Numbered from the stretch's first letter, positions 25,820 through 35,287 are shown. The stretch: DNA of 64,000 bases from Phocaeicola dorei (GCF_013009555.1 NZ_CP046176.1:1271501-1335500), one strand, 5' to 3'. Translations and numbers: made by a program. The notes: generated by a model from the letters alone, not told the origin.

Positions 25820-27562
25820 TTACCAGAAATAAGCATAGAATAGTGCGCAAAGCAGAACTACACCTAAAGAGGTTATAACATCCCATTTGTTCCAGCTCTT
25901 TCTGATAAGTTCCTTGTAACTGCCGGTAAAGGTGATGGCTTCCACTTGTTTGGCGGTTGGAGCCGGAGTGAAGCATGATACAACAACCATTAACAACAAA
26001 AGGAATACAAGTAACCATATTTCAAAAATAAGCCAGTTTGTCTGCCAAAACCAAGTTGTATTTTCCCAAAACCAGCCGGTCATCACATCTTTTCCGGTGT
26101 TGGTGAGGATATTAGTCAGCAAACGGATCATACCAATTAGGAAACCGACAATCATGGCAGTTTCACCGGCTTTCGGAGTGATTTTCTTGGAGAATATACC
26201 AAGTGCAAATACGGCTACCATTGCAGGTGCAAGGAGAGACTGTATACCTTGCAGATAGTCGTAAAGGCTGCCGAGACTCATCATTACAGGAATCCATGCC
26301 ATGCCGAGGATAACTACAACTACGGTAGCGATACGTCCTACCATAACATAAGTAGCTTCACTTTTGTTCTTAAACATGGGTTTGTAAAAGTCTTCTGTAA
26401 AAAGTGTGGCACATGAATTAAAGAAAGCAGCCAGTGAAGCAACCAATGCACAGATGAATCCAATAGTTACAATACCTTTTACACCGGCAGGCAGAACATC
26501 CTTTACCATTACAGCAAAAGCTGCATCTGTATTTGACATATCAAATTCACCTTTTGCAGCCAAGGCGGCAGCTACCATCCCCGGAATAAGAAACATGAAG
26601 ACAGGCAGGATTTTAAAATAACCGGCTGCAATAGTACCTCTACGGGCACGCTTCATTACTACATCATTATCTTCGCCTTTACGTTGTCCAAGTACACGCT
26701 GTACGATATGCTGGTCGGTACACCAATACCAGAAACCGATGATAGAAGCTCCGATAAATACCCAGAATCCAGGATAATCTTGATACATCGGGTCTGCTTC
26801 AGTCCAGTGAAACATATGGTTGGCACCATAAGCGTGTCCGTCTGCTCCTATATTCATGGCGCTACGCGCATGATCCATCATTTCTGTCCATCCTGTAGCA
26901 ATATTACCGTCTCCCAAGGCTGACAGTCCCAGGAAAAGAACCAAGAAAGAACCAATGATTAAAATAGGGGTTTGAATAGCTGAGAGGGTCATTACTCCTT
27001 TCATTCCACTCAGTACGGTGAAGATGCCGGTCAAGACAATAAGTCCGATTGCCCCATACCAAAAAGGAAGTCCAAGTAAAAACTCCAAAAAGATACCTCC
27101 GGTATAGGCGGTTACACTAACTTTAGTAAGAATGTAGGCTATCAATGTGATGATAGAAAGCCATGAACCGGTACGCGGGGTATAACGGTATTTAAGGAAA
27201 TCGGGCATGGTAATGATTTTGCCCATTTTATTATTTAATAGTTGGTAGAATGGAACAAAAAGCCATCCTAGAAGAAGAATCATCCAACCTTGCATTTCCC
27301 AGTGTGCCATACCTACTCCGGATTTGGCACCGGTTCCTGCCAAACCTACCAGATGTTCCGAACCGATATTGGCTGCAAAGATAGCAGCACCAATGATGTA
27401 CCATGGCTCACCTTTACCAAATAGATAATCTTCACTGCTTGCTCCTTGTTGCGAGCGTTTGTCTTTTTGTACAGAGCGCCATACCGCCCATATCACAGCT
27501 ACAATGCCGACTGCCAGTATTGTCCAGTCCAGCCAGATGAATTCATGTGAATTCCAATTCAT
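25820..27562 (-). CDS. Sodium/sugar symporter (SSS family), probable arabinose importer
   Basis: The protein is 580 residues with about 14 hydrophobic segments and family signatures of the sodium:solute symporter (SGLT) group: IIGAAIFAANIGSEHLVGLA near residue 55, FWYWCTDQHIVQRVLGQRKG near residue 280, and FNSCATLFTEDFYKP near residue 385. It brings sugar into the cytoplasm with sodium. Operon context with araA, araD, a mutarotase and the Nudix regulator suggests L-arabinose. It starts 26 bases after the mutarotase stop codon. Confidence 0.87.
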   Translation of the reverse strand: MNWNSHEFIWLDWTILAVGIVAVIWAVWRSVQKDKRSQQGASSEDYLFGKGEPWYIIGAAIFAANIGSEHLVGLAGTGAKSGVGMAHWEMQGWMILLLGWLFVPFYQLLNNKMGKIITMPDFLKYRYTPRTGSWLSIITLIAYILTKVSVTAYTGGIFLEFLLGLPFWYGAIGLIVLTGIFTVLSGMKGVMTLSAIQTPILIIGSFLVLFLGLSALGDGNIATGWTEMMDHARSAMNIGADGHAYGANHMFHWTEADPMYQDYPGFWVFIGASIIGFWYWCTDQHIVQRVLGQRKGEDNDVVMKRARRGTIAAGYFKILPVFMFLIPGMVAAALAAKGEFDMSNTDAAFAVMVKDVLPAGVKGIVTIGFICALVASLAAFFNSCATLFTEDFYKPMFKNKSEATYVMVGRIATVVVVILGMAWIPVMMSLGSLYDYLQGIQSLLAPAMVAVFALGIFSKKITPKAGETAMIVGFLIGMIRLLTNILTNTGKDVMTGWFWENTTWFWQTNWLIFEIWLLVFLLLLMVVVSCFTPAPTAKQVEAITFTGSYKELIRKSWNKWDVITSLGVVLLCALFYAYFW

Positions 27563-27588
27563 GATATTAAATATTTAAAGTTTAACAA

Positions 27589-28743
27589 TTATTTTTCAAC
27601 ACCGAATTTAAAGATACATTGGCTGTGATAGGTCTGTCCCGGTTCCAGGATTACAGAAGGCCATTGTGATTTGTTGGGGCTGTCGGGATAGTGCTGTGTT
27701 TCCAGACAAACAGACGCGCGTTGCGGATAAGTAATTCCCTTTTTCCCTTTTACAGTTCCATCCAAAAAGTTGCCTGTATAGACTTGTATTCCCGGTTCAT
27801 TAGTATATATTTCCAAAGTGATACCACTAGTGGGGCTGGTCAGTTTGGCAGCCAGTTGGTTGATATCACCTTTCGTGTTAAGTACCCAATTGTGGTCGAA
27901 CCCGTTGCCGAATTTTATTTGTTCGTTTTCAAAATTAGTCACATCGGGGGCAATAGTTTTAGGAGTATTGAAATCAAATGGAGTTTCTGTTACTGCTATC
28001 ATTTCTCCAGTGGTCATGAATGTGCTGTCAACGGGAGTGATGCTGTCTGCATTTACATAAAGAATATGGTCGGTGGCTGGATTGGCAGGGTTTCCACTCA
28101 AGTTGAAATAAGAGTGGTTAGTCATATTGATAACAGTCTTTTTGTCAGTTGTCGCTTTGTAGTTTATGTCGATGACATTGTCTCTTGTCAGTGCATAAGT
28201 AACAGTAGCGGTTACATTTCCCGGAAAATTGGCATCTCCATCTGGTGACTTCATAGTTAGTGTCATAGTACTGTCGTTTAATTGGTTTGCTTCATAAACT
28301 TGGTATTGCCATCCTTTAGGACCTCCATGCAGGCAGTGGCCAAAATTATTTTGGGGCAGTTGAATGGTTTCTCCATCTATTACGATGACTCCTTTATTAA
28401 TACGGTTGGCATAGCGTCCGATAGAAGCACCGAAGTCGCTGGGAATATTTTGGTAGTCAGCAATGCTGTCAAAACCCAGCACTACGTCTTTTAGATTTCC
28501 GTTTTTGTCAGGGACCATGATAGATACAATACGTCCGCCAAAATTGGTTACGCATACTTCCATTCCGGCTGCATTTTTTAGCGTATACAGTTTAACAGGT
28601 TTTACGCCATCCACTATTGTTTCATAATTAGTGGGGGCTAATCCGGACTTTGTAAGTGCTTCTTGAGATTGTTTGGGAGCGCAAGCACTTAACAATGTCA
28701 GTGCGATACCGGTTCCCAGAAAGGTTTTTTTCATGCTTTTCAT
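27589..28743 (-). CDS. Lipoprotein aldose 1-epimerase (mutarotase)
   Basis: The protein is 384 residues. The N-terminus (MKSMKKTFLGTGIALTLLSA-C) has a lipobox with Cys21, so it is exported and lipid-anchored; a second ATG at 28734 would also work. The rest is a GalM-type beta-sandwich: GASIGRYANRINKG, the catalytic-site NMTNHSYFNLSGN, and FGNGFDHNWVL with the conserved His. It interconverts alpha and beta anomers of aldoses in the periplasm before uptake. It is the first gene of the arabinose operon, so arabinose is the likely substrate. A second, cytoplasmic-looking homologue is at 31523-32617. Confidence 0.87.
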   Translation of the reverse strand: MKSMKKTFLGTGIALTLLSACAPKQSQEALTKSGLAPTNYETIVDGVKPVKLYTLKNAAGMEVCVTNFGGRIVSIMVPDKNGNLKDVVLGFDSIADYQNIPSDFGASIGRYANRINKGVIVIDGETIQLPQNNFGHCLHGGPKGWQYQVYEANQLNDSTMTLTMKSPDGDANFPGNVTATVTYALTRDNVIDINYKATTDKKTVINMTNHSYFNLSGNPANPATDHILYVNADSITPVDSTFMTTGEMIAVTETPFDFNTPKTIAPDVTNFENEQIKFGNGFDHNWVLNTKGDINQLAAKLTSPTSGITLEIYTNEPGIQVYTGNFLDGTVKGKKGITYPQRASVCLETQHYPDSPNKSQWPSVILEPGQTYHSQCIFKFGVEK

Positions 28744-28758
28744 GATATAAAAGTACTA

Positions 28759-28809
28759 ATTAGTAATAGAGTATATGATTTTGGGTGTAAAAGTAACACT
28801 ATTACTAAT
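28759..28809 (-). promoter_or_regulatory. Inverted repeat pair upstream of the arabinose operon, candidate AraR operator
   Basis: ATTAGTAATAG at 28759-28769 and CTATTACTAAT at 28799-28809 are exact inverted copies with centres 40 bp apart, about four helical turns. They lie 16-66 bases upstream of the first gene and bracket the probable promoter. No other match this good was noticed in the window. Assignment to the Nudix regulator of the same operon is inference. Confidence 0.55.
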
Positions 28810-28828
28810 ACATTGGATATGAAAAGAG

Positions 28829-28868
28829 TATGTTGTGCAACATAAAAGTGTATTTCCTACACTTTTAT
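28829..28868. promoter_or_regulatory. Palindrome TATGTTG-TG-CAACATA and an 11-bp hairpin upstream of the arabinose operon
   Basis: TATGTTG/CAACATA (28829-28844) is an inverted repeat with a 2-base centre. It runs into ATAAAAGTGTA (28842-28852) and its exact complement TACACTTTTAT (28858-28868) with a 5-base loop. The first fits a dimer binding site of the CRP type in size, though not in known consensus. The second could be a second operator or a hairpin. Confidence 0.4.
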
Positions 28869-28882
28869 AGCATAAAGAAGAA

Positions 28883-28913
28883 AAAAACCGCTTTGGATTC
28901 AAAGCGGTTTTTT
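28883..28913 (-). terminator. Terminator of the galactose operon, after galK
   Basis: AACCGCTTTG pairs with CAAAGCGGTT around GATT. A-runs on one side and T-runs on the other make it a bidirectional intrinsic terminator. It separates the galactose operon from the arabinose operon. Confidence 0.85.
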
Positions 28914-28940
28914 CATATGTTAGCGAATTTGAGATATTTT

Positions 28941-30095
28941 TTATACCAGCTTGCGAGAACCGTCACTGATGACTACATCGTAAACTTTTGGACTTCTTCC
29001 GAATTTTTCTTTGAATCTTTCTTTGGCAGTGGTGATGAATGTTTCGTATAGTTCATTTTTAACTAGGTTGATTGTACATCCACCGAAACCTCCACCCATT
29101 ACACGTGAACCGGTAACACCGCAGTCGAAAGCAACATCATTCAAGAAATCAAGTTCCTCACAGCTTACTTCATACAATTTACTCATGCCATAGTGAGTTT
29201 CATACATCTTCTGTCCTACGGTTTCGTAATCACCTCTTTCCAAAGCGTCGCAAACATCGAGTACACGTTGGATTTCTTCAATGACGTATTCTGCACGCAT
29301 ATAGTCTTCTTCACTGATCTCGGCTTTTGCTTCCTGCAACATTTCCATTGTACAATCACGTAAAAATTCTACATGAGGATGTTTTTTCTGAATGGCAGAT
29401 ACGGCAGCTTCACAACTTTGACGACGCTTATTGTATGCAGAAGAAGCCAATTCGTGTTTGACTACTGAGTCAACTAATACTAAACGGTAACCTTCCGGTT
29501 TGAAAGGGAAATATTGATATTCTAATGAACGACAATCCAAACGGATCAAACTACCTTCTTTTCCAAATACAGATGCAAATTGATCCATAATACCGCAATT
29601 TACACCACAATAATTATGTTCTGTTGCCTGACCTACCTTGGCTAATTCAAATTTATCTATTTTGTTGTCGCCGAAAAGTTCGTTGATAGCGAAAGCGTAT
29701 GTACTTTCCAATGCAGCAGATGAAGACATACCTGCACCCAAAGGTACGTCACCCGCAAAAGCAGTGTCAAAACCTTTCACATCTACACCACGTTTGATCA
29801 TTTCACGGCAAACGCCGAAAATATATCTTGCCCAACTGGCTTTAGGAGCATCTTCTTCGTTCAAACCGAACTCTACATAGTCTTTTAAATCAATAGAATA
29901 AGCACGTACCTTATTGGTACCATTAGGTTTGATTTCAGCAATCATACCTTTATCTACTGCTCCGGGAAATACAAAACCACCGTTATAGTCGGTATGTTCT
30001 CCAATAAGGTTAATACGTCCGGGTGATGCATATACTGAACCTGTTGTACCATCAAAATGTTTGATGAAGCGACTTCTTACGTATTCTATATCCAT
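28941..30095 (-). CDS. galK: Galactokinase
   Basis: The protein is 384 residues. The galactokinase signature GRINLIGEHTDYNGGFVFPG is at residues 26-45, the GHMP ATP-binding motif PLGAGMSSSAALE near residue 118, NYCGVNCGIMDQFASVFGKE with the catalytic Asp near residue 165, and the C-terminal GGGFGGCTINLV. It phosphorylates alpha-D-galactose with ATP at C1 as the first step of the Leloir pathway. It is the last gene of galM-transporter-galK, 40 bases after the transporter. No galT or galE is in the window. Confidence 0.94.
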   Translation of the reverse strand: MDIEYVRSRFIKHFDGTTGSVYASPGRINLIGEHTDYNGGFVFPGAVDKGMIAEIKPNGTNKVRAYSIDLKDYVEFGLNEEDAPKASWARYIFGVCREMIKRGVDVKGFDTAFAGDVPLGAGMSSSAALESTYAFAINELFGDNKIDKFELAKVGQATEHNYCGVNCGIMDQFASVFGKEGSLIRLDCRSLEYQYFPFKPEGYRLVLVDSVVKHELASSAYNKRRQSCEAAVSAIQKKHPHVEFLRDCTMEMLQEAKAEISEEDYMRAEYVIEEIQRVLDVCDALERGDYETVGQKMYETHYGMSKLYEVSCEELDFLNDVAFDCGVTGSRVMGGGFGGCTINLVKNELYETFITTAKERFKEKFGRSPKVYDVVISDGSRKLV

Positions 30096-30135
30096 GATAT
30101 TAATAGTTTAAAGTTAATACTATATGTTTTTATAA

Positions 30136-31476
30136 TTATTCTACAGGAATGTCTTTGTTTACGTTCTTGCATCCTATCAAACCATAGAACAACAGATAAG
30201 CAAGCAAAGCGATAATTAACCAATAGCTGGCCATATATCCCACAGCGTCAGAAATGAATTGCTGCAATAATGGGAAAATACCGCCACCGACAACCATCAT
30301 CATAAAAATACCTGAAGCTTGTGCGGTATATTTGCCTAAACCCTCTACAGCGAGGTTGAAGATACCTCCCCACATAATGGACGTACATAAACCACAAAGT
30401 ACCAAAAATAGGGCACTGACAGGTACAGAGGCCATTTCGAATCCATTTTCTACACTATATCCCGGCATAGAGACAGTGATTTCTTTTGGAGTGAAGATTG
30501 CGATTAATATAAAACAGATAGCTGTTGCGGAAACAACAATCAATTGTGTGCGTGTAGCTACTTTACCGCTGATGACACTACTTGCAGAACGTCCCACTAA
30601 CATGAGCAACCAATAGATGGCAGCAATAGCACCACCGATAGCGGCACCGTTGGCAAGCAGGCCCGCACCTTTTTCCGTTGGGTCGGCAAGGTAGAAATTT
30701 AATGTGCCTGGAATACCGATTTCAATGCCTACATATACAAAGATACCGATTACACCTAATACAGTATGGCGAAAATTCCAAGGACTATGAGAGAATTTCT
30801 CTTTTTCATGACCTGCTTTTCTTAGATGGGGCTCTGGAATAGCGATGAATGAAAGAGCGATAAACGCTGATACGAATACACCCATTGCGATGAAAAGCAG
30901 AGGAGCTACATCTGACATAGCTGTTTGAGGGGTGACAGAACCAATCAAGGCACCTACGAAAAGCGGAGTCAAAGTACCCGACAATGAGTTTAGAGCACCA
31001 CCGGCTTGGATTAATTGGTTACCTTTGTTACCACCACCACCTAAAAGATTTAGCATCGGGTTAACTACTGTGTTCAGCATACATACACAAAAACCACAGA
31101 CGAAGGCACCAAGCAGGTAGATAATAAAATTCATTTTAATGGCATATTCTCCTAAATTGAATACGTCTATATCTGCACCGAACAAACTGGAAATATATTG
31201 GATAAACAAACCGATGAAACCTACTGCCATGGCAATGAGGGCTGTTTTTTTATATCCGATTTTTACAAGCATATTACCTGAAGGAATCCCCATAAACAGA
31301 TATGCAAGGAAATTCATCATATTTCCCATCATACCCAAGGTATTGGCACCTGCATATTGGTTTTTCCATATTGTGCCGAAAGGCGCAGCAAGATTAGTAA
31401 CGAAGGAAATCATCGCGAAAAGGAAGAACATTGTAATGATAGCGATGATATTACCGTTCTGTTTTTGTTGATTCAT
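30136..31476 (-). CDS. MFS glucose/galactose-type transporter
   Basis: The protein is 446 residues with about 12 transmembrane segments. It has features of the FucP/GluP branch of the major facilitator superfamily, such as MMNFLAYLFMGIPSGNMLVK near residue 50 and NTVVNPMLNLLGGGGNKGNQ near residue 135. It likely takes up galactose or glucose by proton symport. Neighbours galM and galK favour galactose. It begins 46 bases after galM and is followed 40 bases later by galK. Confidence 0.87.
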   Translation of the reverse strand: MNQQKQNGNIIAIITMFFLFAMISFVTNLAAPFGTIWKNQYAGANTLGMMGNMMNFLAYLFMGIPSGNMLVKIGYKKTALIAMAVGFIGLFIQYISSLFGADIDVFNLGEYAIKMNFIIYLLGAFVCGFCVCMLNTVVNPMLNLLGGGGNKGNQLIQAGGALNSLSGTLTPLFVGALIGSVTPQTAMSDVAPLLFIAMGVFVSAFIALSFIAIPEPHLRKAGHEKEKFSHSPWNFRHTVLGVIGIFVYVGIEIGIPGTLNFYLADPTEKGAGLLANGAAIGGAIAAIYWLLMLVGRSASSVISGKVATRTQLIVVSATAICFILIAIFTPKEITVSMPGYSVENGFEMASVPVSALFLVLCGLCTSIMWGGIFNLAVEGLGKYTAQASGIFMMMVVGGGIFPLLQQFISDAVGYMASYWLIIALLAYLLFYGLIGCKNVNKDIPVE

Positions 31477-31522
31477 GGTCTTGAAAAAATTATAAGTTTA
31501 TAAATTAGGTTATTTCATAAAA

Positions 31523-32617
31523 TTATTTTTCTACACCGAATTTGTAGATGGTTACTTGACTGTAAGTTTCCCCCGGATGTAGAACACAAGAAGGGAAATG
31601 GCCTTTATTGGGTGTATCAGGAAAATGTTGTGCTTCAAAACAGATGGCACTTCTTGCTGGGAAAGTTGCTCCATGAGCACCTTCGAAACCATTATGCCAG
31701 TTTGAAGTATAAACTTGTACGCCGGGCTCTGTAGTGTATACTTCCATGCTACGACCGCTTTCGGGCTCCACACATTTTGCTGCAAAACTCAGTGTGCCTG
31801 CTTCACGTTTGTTTAATACATAGCAGTGGTCATAGCCGGCACCGAATTTTAGCTGTTCGAATGGGTCATTGATTCTACTGTCTACTCTTTGAGGAGTACG
31901 AAAATCCATAGGAGTACCTTCTACTTTGGCAATTTCGCCTGTAGGGATTGATACATTATCTATCGGAGTATAAAAATCAGCATTAATGGTTACGATGTTG
32001 TTATCAACGGTTGCCGTAGGATTGGCAATGCCTGATAGGCTGAAAAAACCATGGTGAGTGAGGTTTACCAATGTTGTTTTGTCTGTTGTAGCGTGGTAAG
32101 TAATGATGAATTCATTTTGATTACTTAAAGTGTACGTTACGTGAATATCCAAATTTCCCGGAAATCCTTCTTCGCCATCAGCAGATAAATAATGCAATTT
32201 CAAATTTTGTGGAGTTTCCTGTTCTGCATCCCAAATGCGGGTATGAAATCCGGTAGGACCGCCATGCAGCGAGTTGGGACCATTGTTGATAGTCAGTGAA
32301 TATTCTTTCCCTTCTAAAATGAATTTGCCTCCTGCTATACGGTTTCCGTAACGACCGATAAGAGTACTGAGGAAAGGTTCGTGGCTATTGATTACATGGG
32401 TTATACTATCATGTCCTTGAATGACATTGGCATATTTACCGTTTTTGTCCGGAACCATAATAGCTAATACTGCTCCACCATAGTTGGTAACAGCTATTTC
32501 AGCTCCGTTTTCATTTTTCAGAATGAAGAGGTCTGTTTGTTTCCCGTTCACTGTTGTCTGAAAATCGGCCCGTTTCAGGCCACATAAATTCTCATCGGAA
32601 GTAGATGTGTTTATCAT
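31523..32617 (-). CDS. galM: Galactose mutarotase, cytoplasmic form
   Basis: The protein is 364 residues with no signal peptide. It has the aldose-1-epimerase pattern: STLIGRYGNRIAGGKF, LHGGPTGFHTRIWDAE, VNLTHHGFFSLSG with a catalytic His, and KFGAGYDHCYVL with the second conserved His. It equilibrates galactose anomers to supply alpha-galactose to galactokinase. It is similar in sequence to the lipoprotein mutarotase at 27589-28743, so the two are paralogues for different compartments. It is the first gene of the galactose operon. Confidence 0.9.
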   Translation of the reverse strand: MINTSTSDENLCGLKRADFQTTVNGKQTDLFILKNENGAEIAVTNYGGAVLAIMVPDKNGKYANVIQGHDSITHVINSHEPFLSTLIGRYGNRIAGGKFILEGKEYSLTINNGPNSLHGGPTGFHTRIWDAEQETPQNLKLHYLSADGEEGFPGNLDIHVTYTLSNQNEFIITYHATTDKTTLVNLTHHGFFSLSGIANPTATVDNNIVTINADFYTPIDNVSIPTGEIAKVEGTPMDFRTPQRVDSRINDPFEQLKFGAGYDHCYVLNKREAGTLSFAAKCVEPESGRSMEVYTTEPGVQVYTSNWHNGFEGAHGATFPARSAICFEAQHFPDTPNKGHFPSCVLHPGETYSQVTIYKFGVEK

Positions 32618-32623
32618 GTTATT

Positions 32624-32688
32624 GAAAATCTTTTTATTGTATGTATAAAACTAATGCAAATAAAAAGATTTTCTTCGGTATTCCCAAA
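32624..32688 (-). promoter_or_regulatory. Promoter of the galactose operon embedded in a 14-bp inverted repeat
   Basis: On the minus strand TTTG (32685-32688) and TTTATTTG (32657-32664) are spaced 20 bases apart and resemble the Bacteroides -33/-7 promoter with one mismatch. GAAAATCTTTTTAT (32624-32637) and ATAAAAAGATTTTC (32660-32673) are exact 14-bp inverted repeats, the latter overlapping the -7 box. This is a good candidate for an operator; the regulator is unknown. Confidence 0.55.
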
Positions 32689-32711
32689 CTTTTTCTATAA
32701 AAGTGAACGGA

Positions 32712-33998
32712 CTAAACGTGAAATTTTAATAAATCCGCAACGATAAAGCTGCTTCCTCCAACAAAAATAAAGTCATTTTTGTTAGCTTTTTCTTTAGCGG
32801 CTGCTACAGCGGTTTCTACATCAGGATAAGCATCTCCGTGCAGCCTGGATTGCATCGCTAAGCTTTGTAATTCTTTTTCGGATAAAGCGCGTTTTACACT
32901 GGCTTTGGTAAAATAATATGTGGCATTTTTAGGAAGCATGGACAATACTCCACTGATATCCTTGTCGTTTACCATACCTATTACAATGTGTAATCGTTCA
33001 TATTTCTGATGTTTTAATTGTTCTATGATATACGAAATTCCTCCTACATTATGTCCTGTATCACATATTAAAGTCGGTTCACTTTCTAATTTTTGCCATC
33101 TTCCCATCAGGCCGGTGAGTTCACATACTTGTGAGAACCCTTTACGTATATTACTTTCGGTAAGCTGATAACCTGCTTGTTTTAATAGGCGGATGGCAGA
33201 TAAAAGCGTATTGGTGTTTTTAAGTTGGCAAAGTCCTTCCAGCTCGCCTTCCAGATTGAGGTAGTCGGTTGTTTGATATATTCGTTTACCTTTTTCATTT
33301 ATACTGGAGGAGTGTAATAACTGTTCTTCTTCTGCAAAGTAGATAGGAGCGTTTACTTCTTTAGCACGAGTTGTAAATATAGGTTTGGTTTCAGGTGTGG
33401 TTTCACCAATAACTACCGGAGTCTTTTCTTTGATGATTCCGGCCTTCTCTGTGGCTATTTTGGCTAATGTATTACCTAAAAATTGTATATGGTCGAAACT
33501 GATATTAGTTATGACACATAGATCCGGACGGATGATATTTGTACAATCTATTCGTCCTCCCAGGCCGACTTCTATAATGGCTACATCTATTTGGCTCTGG
33601 GCAAAATAGTGGAAAGCCATTGCGGTAGTCAGTTCAAAGAAAGAAGGATGCAGAGGTTCAAAAAAGACACGGTGTTTTTCTACAAAGTCTATGACATATT
33701 CTTTGGATACAGGAATTCCGTTGACACGTATTCGTTCACGAAAATCTATCAGATGTGGAGAAGTGTAAAGTCCTGTCTTGTATCCGGCTGATTGTAAAAT
33801 GGCGGCTAAAGTATGTGAACAAGAGCCTTTTCCATTGGTTCCGGCTATATGAATGGTTCGGAATTGGCGATGAGGATGGTTGAAATACTCGTCTAAAAGA
33901 TAAGTATTCTCTAATCCTGCTTTGTATGCATCTTTTCCTATATGTTGGAATAATGGGGCACTATTATATAAATAATCCAATGTTTCTTCGTAATTCAT
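32712..33998 (-). CDS. folC: Folylpolyglutamate synthase / dihydrofolate synthase
   Basis: The protein is 428 residues. Mur-ligase-type motifs are present: the P-loop IAGTNGKGSCSHTLAAIL at residues 51-68, SPHLIDFRERIRVNG near residue 80, IEVGLGGRIDCTNI near residue 141, and the C-terminal domain with LICDTGHNVGG near residue 305. It adds glutamate to folates and usually also makes dihydrofolate from dihydropteroate. It lies 94 bases downstream of dnaJ on the same strand, with a long hairpin between them, so it may have its own promoter or be read through. Confidence 0.92.
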   Translation of the reverse strand: MNYEETLDYLYNSAPLFQHIGKDAYKAGLENTYLLDEYFNHPHRQFRTIHIAGTNGKGSCSHTLAAILQSAGYKTGLYTSPHLIDFRERIRVNGIPVSKEYVIDFVEKHRVFFEPLHPSFFELTTAMAFHYFAQSQIDVAIIEVGLGGRIDCTNIIRPDLCVITNISFDHIQFLGNTLAKIATEKAGIIKEKTPVVIGETTPETKPIFTTRAKEVNAPIYFAEEEQLLHSSSINEKGKRIYQTTDYLNLEGELEGLCQLKNTNTLLSAIRLLKQAGYQLTESNIRKGFSQVCELTGLMGRWQKLESEPTLICDTGHNVGGISYIIEQLKHQKYERLHIVIGMVNDKDISGVLSMLPKNATYYFTKASVKRALSEKELQSLAMQSRLHGDAYPDVETAVAAAKEKANKNDFIFVGGSSFIVADLLKFHV

Positions 33999-34019
33999 GG
34001 CAAATGTTTTTATTTACCG

Positions 34020-34081
34020 CAAAGTGTCACAAAAGAATGCCAGGCAGATATAAAACCTAGTATTCTTTCTGTGACACTTTG
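34020..34081 (-). repeat. Long inverted repeat between dnaJ and folC
   Basis: The 19-base arm at 34020-34038 (starting CAAAGTGTCACA) pairs with the 20-base arm at 34062-34081 (ending TGTGACACTTTG) with a single bulged base and a 23-base loop. There is no T-run on the minus strand after the stem, so it is not a classical terminator. It could be a processing hairpin or a trace of a small repeat element. Confidence 0.6.
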
Positions 34082-34092
34082 TAGTATAAAAA

Positions 34093-35268
34093 TTAATCGA
34101 AGAAGTTTTTGAACTTCTTGAATATTTTTTCTTTAATGCTTGTATTCGGTTTGAAGTTATCCGATTCTTGCATTTTCTCTAGTGCTTGTTTTTCATCTTT
34201 ATTCAATGTTTCTGGAATATATACGCTTACATTGACTAATAAATCACCTGTACCGTTACTGTAACCATAACTATTGACGTTGGGCAATCCTTTACCTCTT
34301 AGGCGTAAGACCTTACCTGGTTGGGTGCCTGGTTCAATTTTTACTTTTACTTTGCTATCAATAGTTGGTATTTCTACAGTGCCTCCTAAAGCAGCAGTCG
34401 GAACGCTTAGTAACAGATTGTAAATCAAATCATTTTCATCGCGTATTAGGTCTGGATGGGATTCTTCTTCTATGACAACAAGTAAATCACCGGGAACACC
34501 GTTATGTTTGCCCGCATTTCCTTTTCCATTGACAGAAAGTTGCATTCCTTCAGCCACACCGGCAGGAATTTTCACTTCCACGACTTCTTCTCCGTATACA
34601 ATACCTTCTCCTGCACAAGCTTTACATTTGTTCTTAATGATTTTCCCTTCTCCGTTACATTGTGGACATACGCTTTGTGATTGTACCATTCCAAAAATGC
34701 TTTGTTGGGTGCGGGTGATACTTCCTGTTCCATGACAAGTGGGACACGTTTCCGTTCCTCCTTCTCCTTCGGCTCCTGAACCATGGCAATGGTCACATGT
34801 TACGTACTTTTTCAGTTTGAATTTCTTTTCTACTCCCGTAGAAATTTCTTTTAAGTTCAGTTTTACTTTTACACGGAGGTCTGAACCACGGAACTTGCGT
34901 TGTGCGGAACGTCCGCCACCGCCGAAACCTCCAAAGCCTCCGAAACCTCCTCCATGTCCACCGAAGATGTCACCGAACATAGAGAAAATGTCATCCATGG
35001 ACATACCTTGTCCGAATCCTTCAAAACCGCCACCGGCGGCTCCACTCATTCCTGCATGTCCAAATTGATCGTAACGGGCGCGTTTATCCGGGTTGCTCAA
35101 CACATCATAGGCTTCGGCTGCTTCCTTGAATTTTTCTTCCGCTTCTTTATCCCCCGGATTCTTGTCCGGATGATATTGTATTGCTTTTTTGCGGTATGCT
35201 TTTTTTATAACATCAAGGGTGGCTGTTTTGTCCACCTCCAGAACTTCGTAATAGTCTCTTTTTGCCAT
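34093..35268 (-). CDS. dnaJ: Chaperone DnaJ
   Basis: The protein is 391 residues. The N-terminal J domain has the HPD motif at 33-35 that stimulates the DnaK ATPase. A Gly/Phe-rich linker follows ([20 protein letters not shown]). The zinc-finger region has four CxxCxGxG-type repeats ([32 protein letters not shown]), then two substrate-binding beta domains. It is the co-chaperone of DnaK and starts 19 bases after grpE. dnaK is not in the window. Confidence 0.95.
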   Translation of the reverse strand: MAKRDYYEVLEVDKTATLDVIKKAYRKKAIQYHPDKNPGDKEAEEKFKEAAEAYDVLSNPDKRARYDQFGHAGMSGAAGGGFEGFGQGMSMDDIFSMFGDIFGGHGGGFGGFGGFGGGGRSAQRKFRGSDLRVKVKLNLKEISTGVEKKFKLKKYVTCDHCHGSGAEGEGGTETCPTCHGTGSITRTQQSIFGMVQSQSVCPQCNGEGKIIKNKCKACAGEGIVYGEEVVEVKIPAGVAEGMQLSVNGKGNAGKHNGVPGDLLVVIEEESHPDLIRDENDLIYNLLLSVPTAALGGTVEIPTIDSKVKVKIEPGTQPGKVLRLRGKGLPNVNSYGYSNGTGDLLVNVSVYIPETLNKDEKQALEKMQESDNFKPNTSIKEKIFKKFKNFFD

Positions 35269-35287
35269 GTCGTTTTATGATACTGTT

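Noticed and set aside
32624..32673. Invertible promoter flanked by inverted repeats
   Set aside because: The enclosed segment is only 22 bases, much shorter than known Bacteroides invertons, and no invertase gene or reciprocal promoter is seen.
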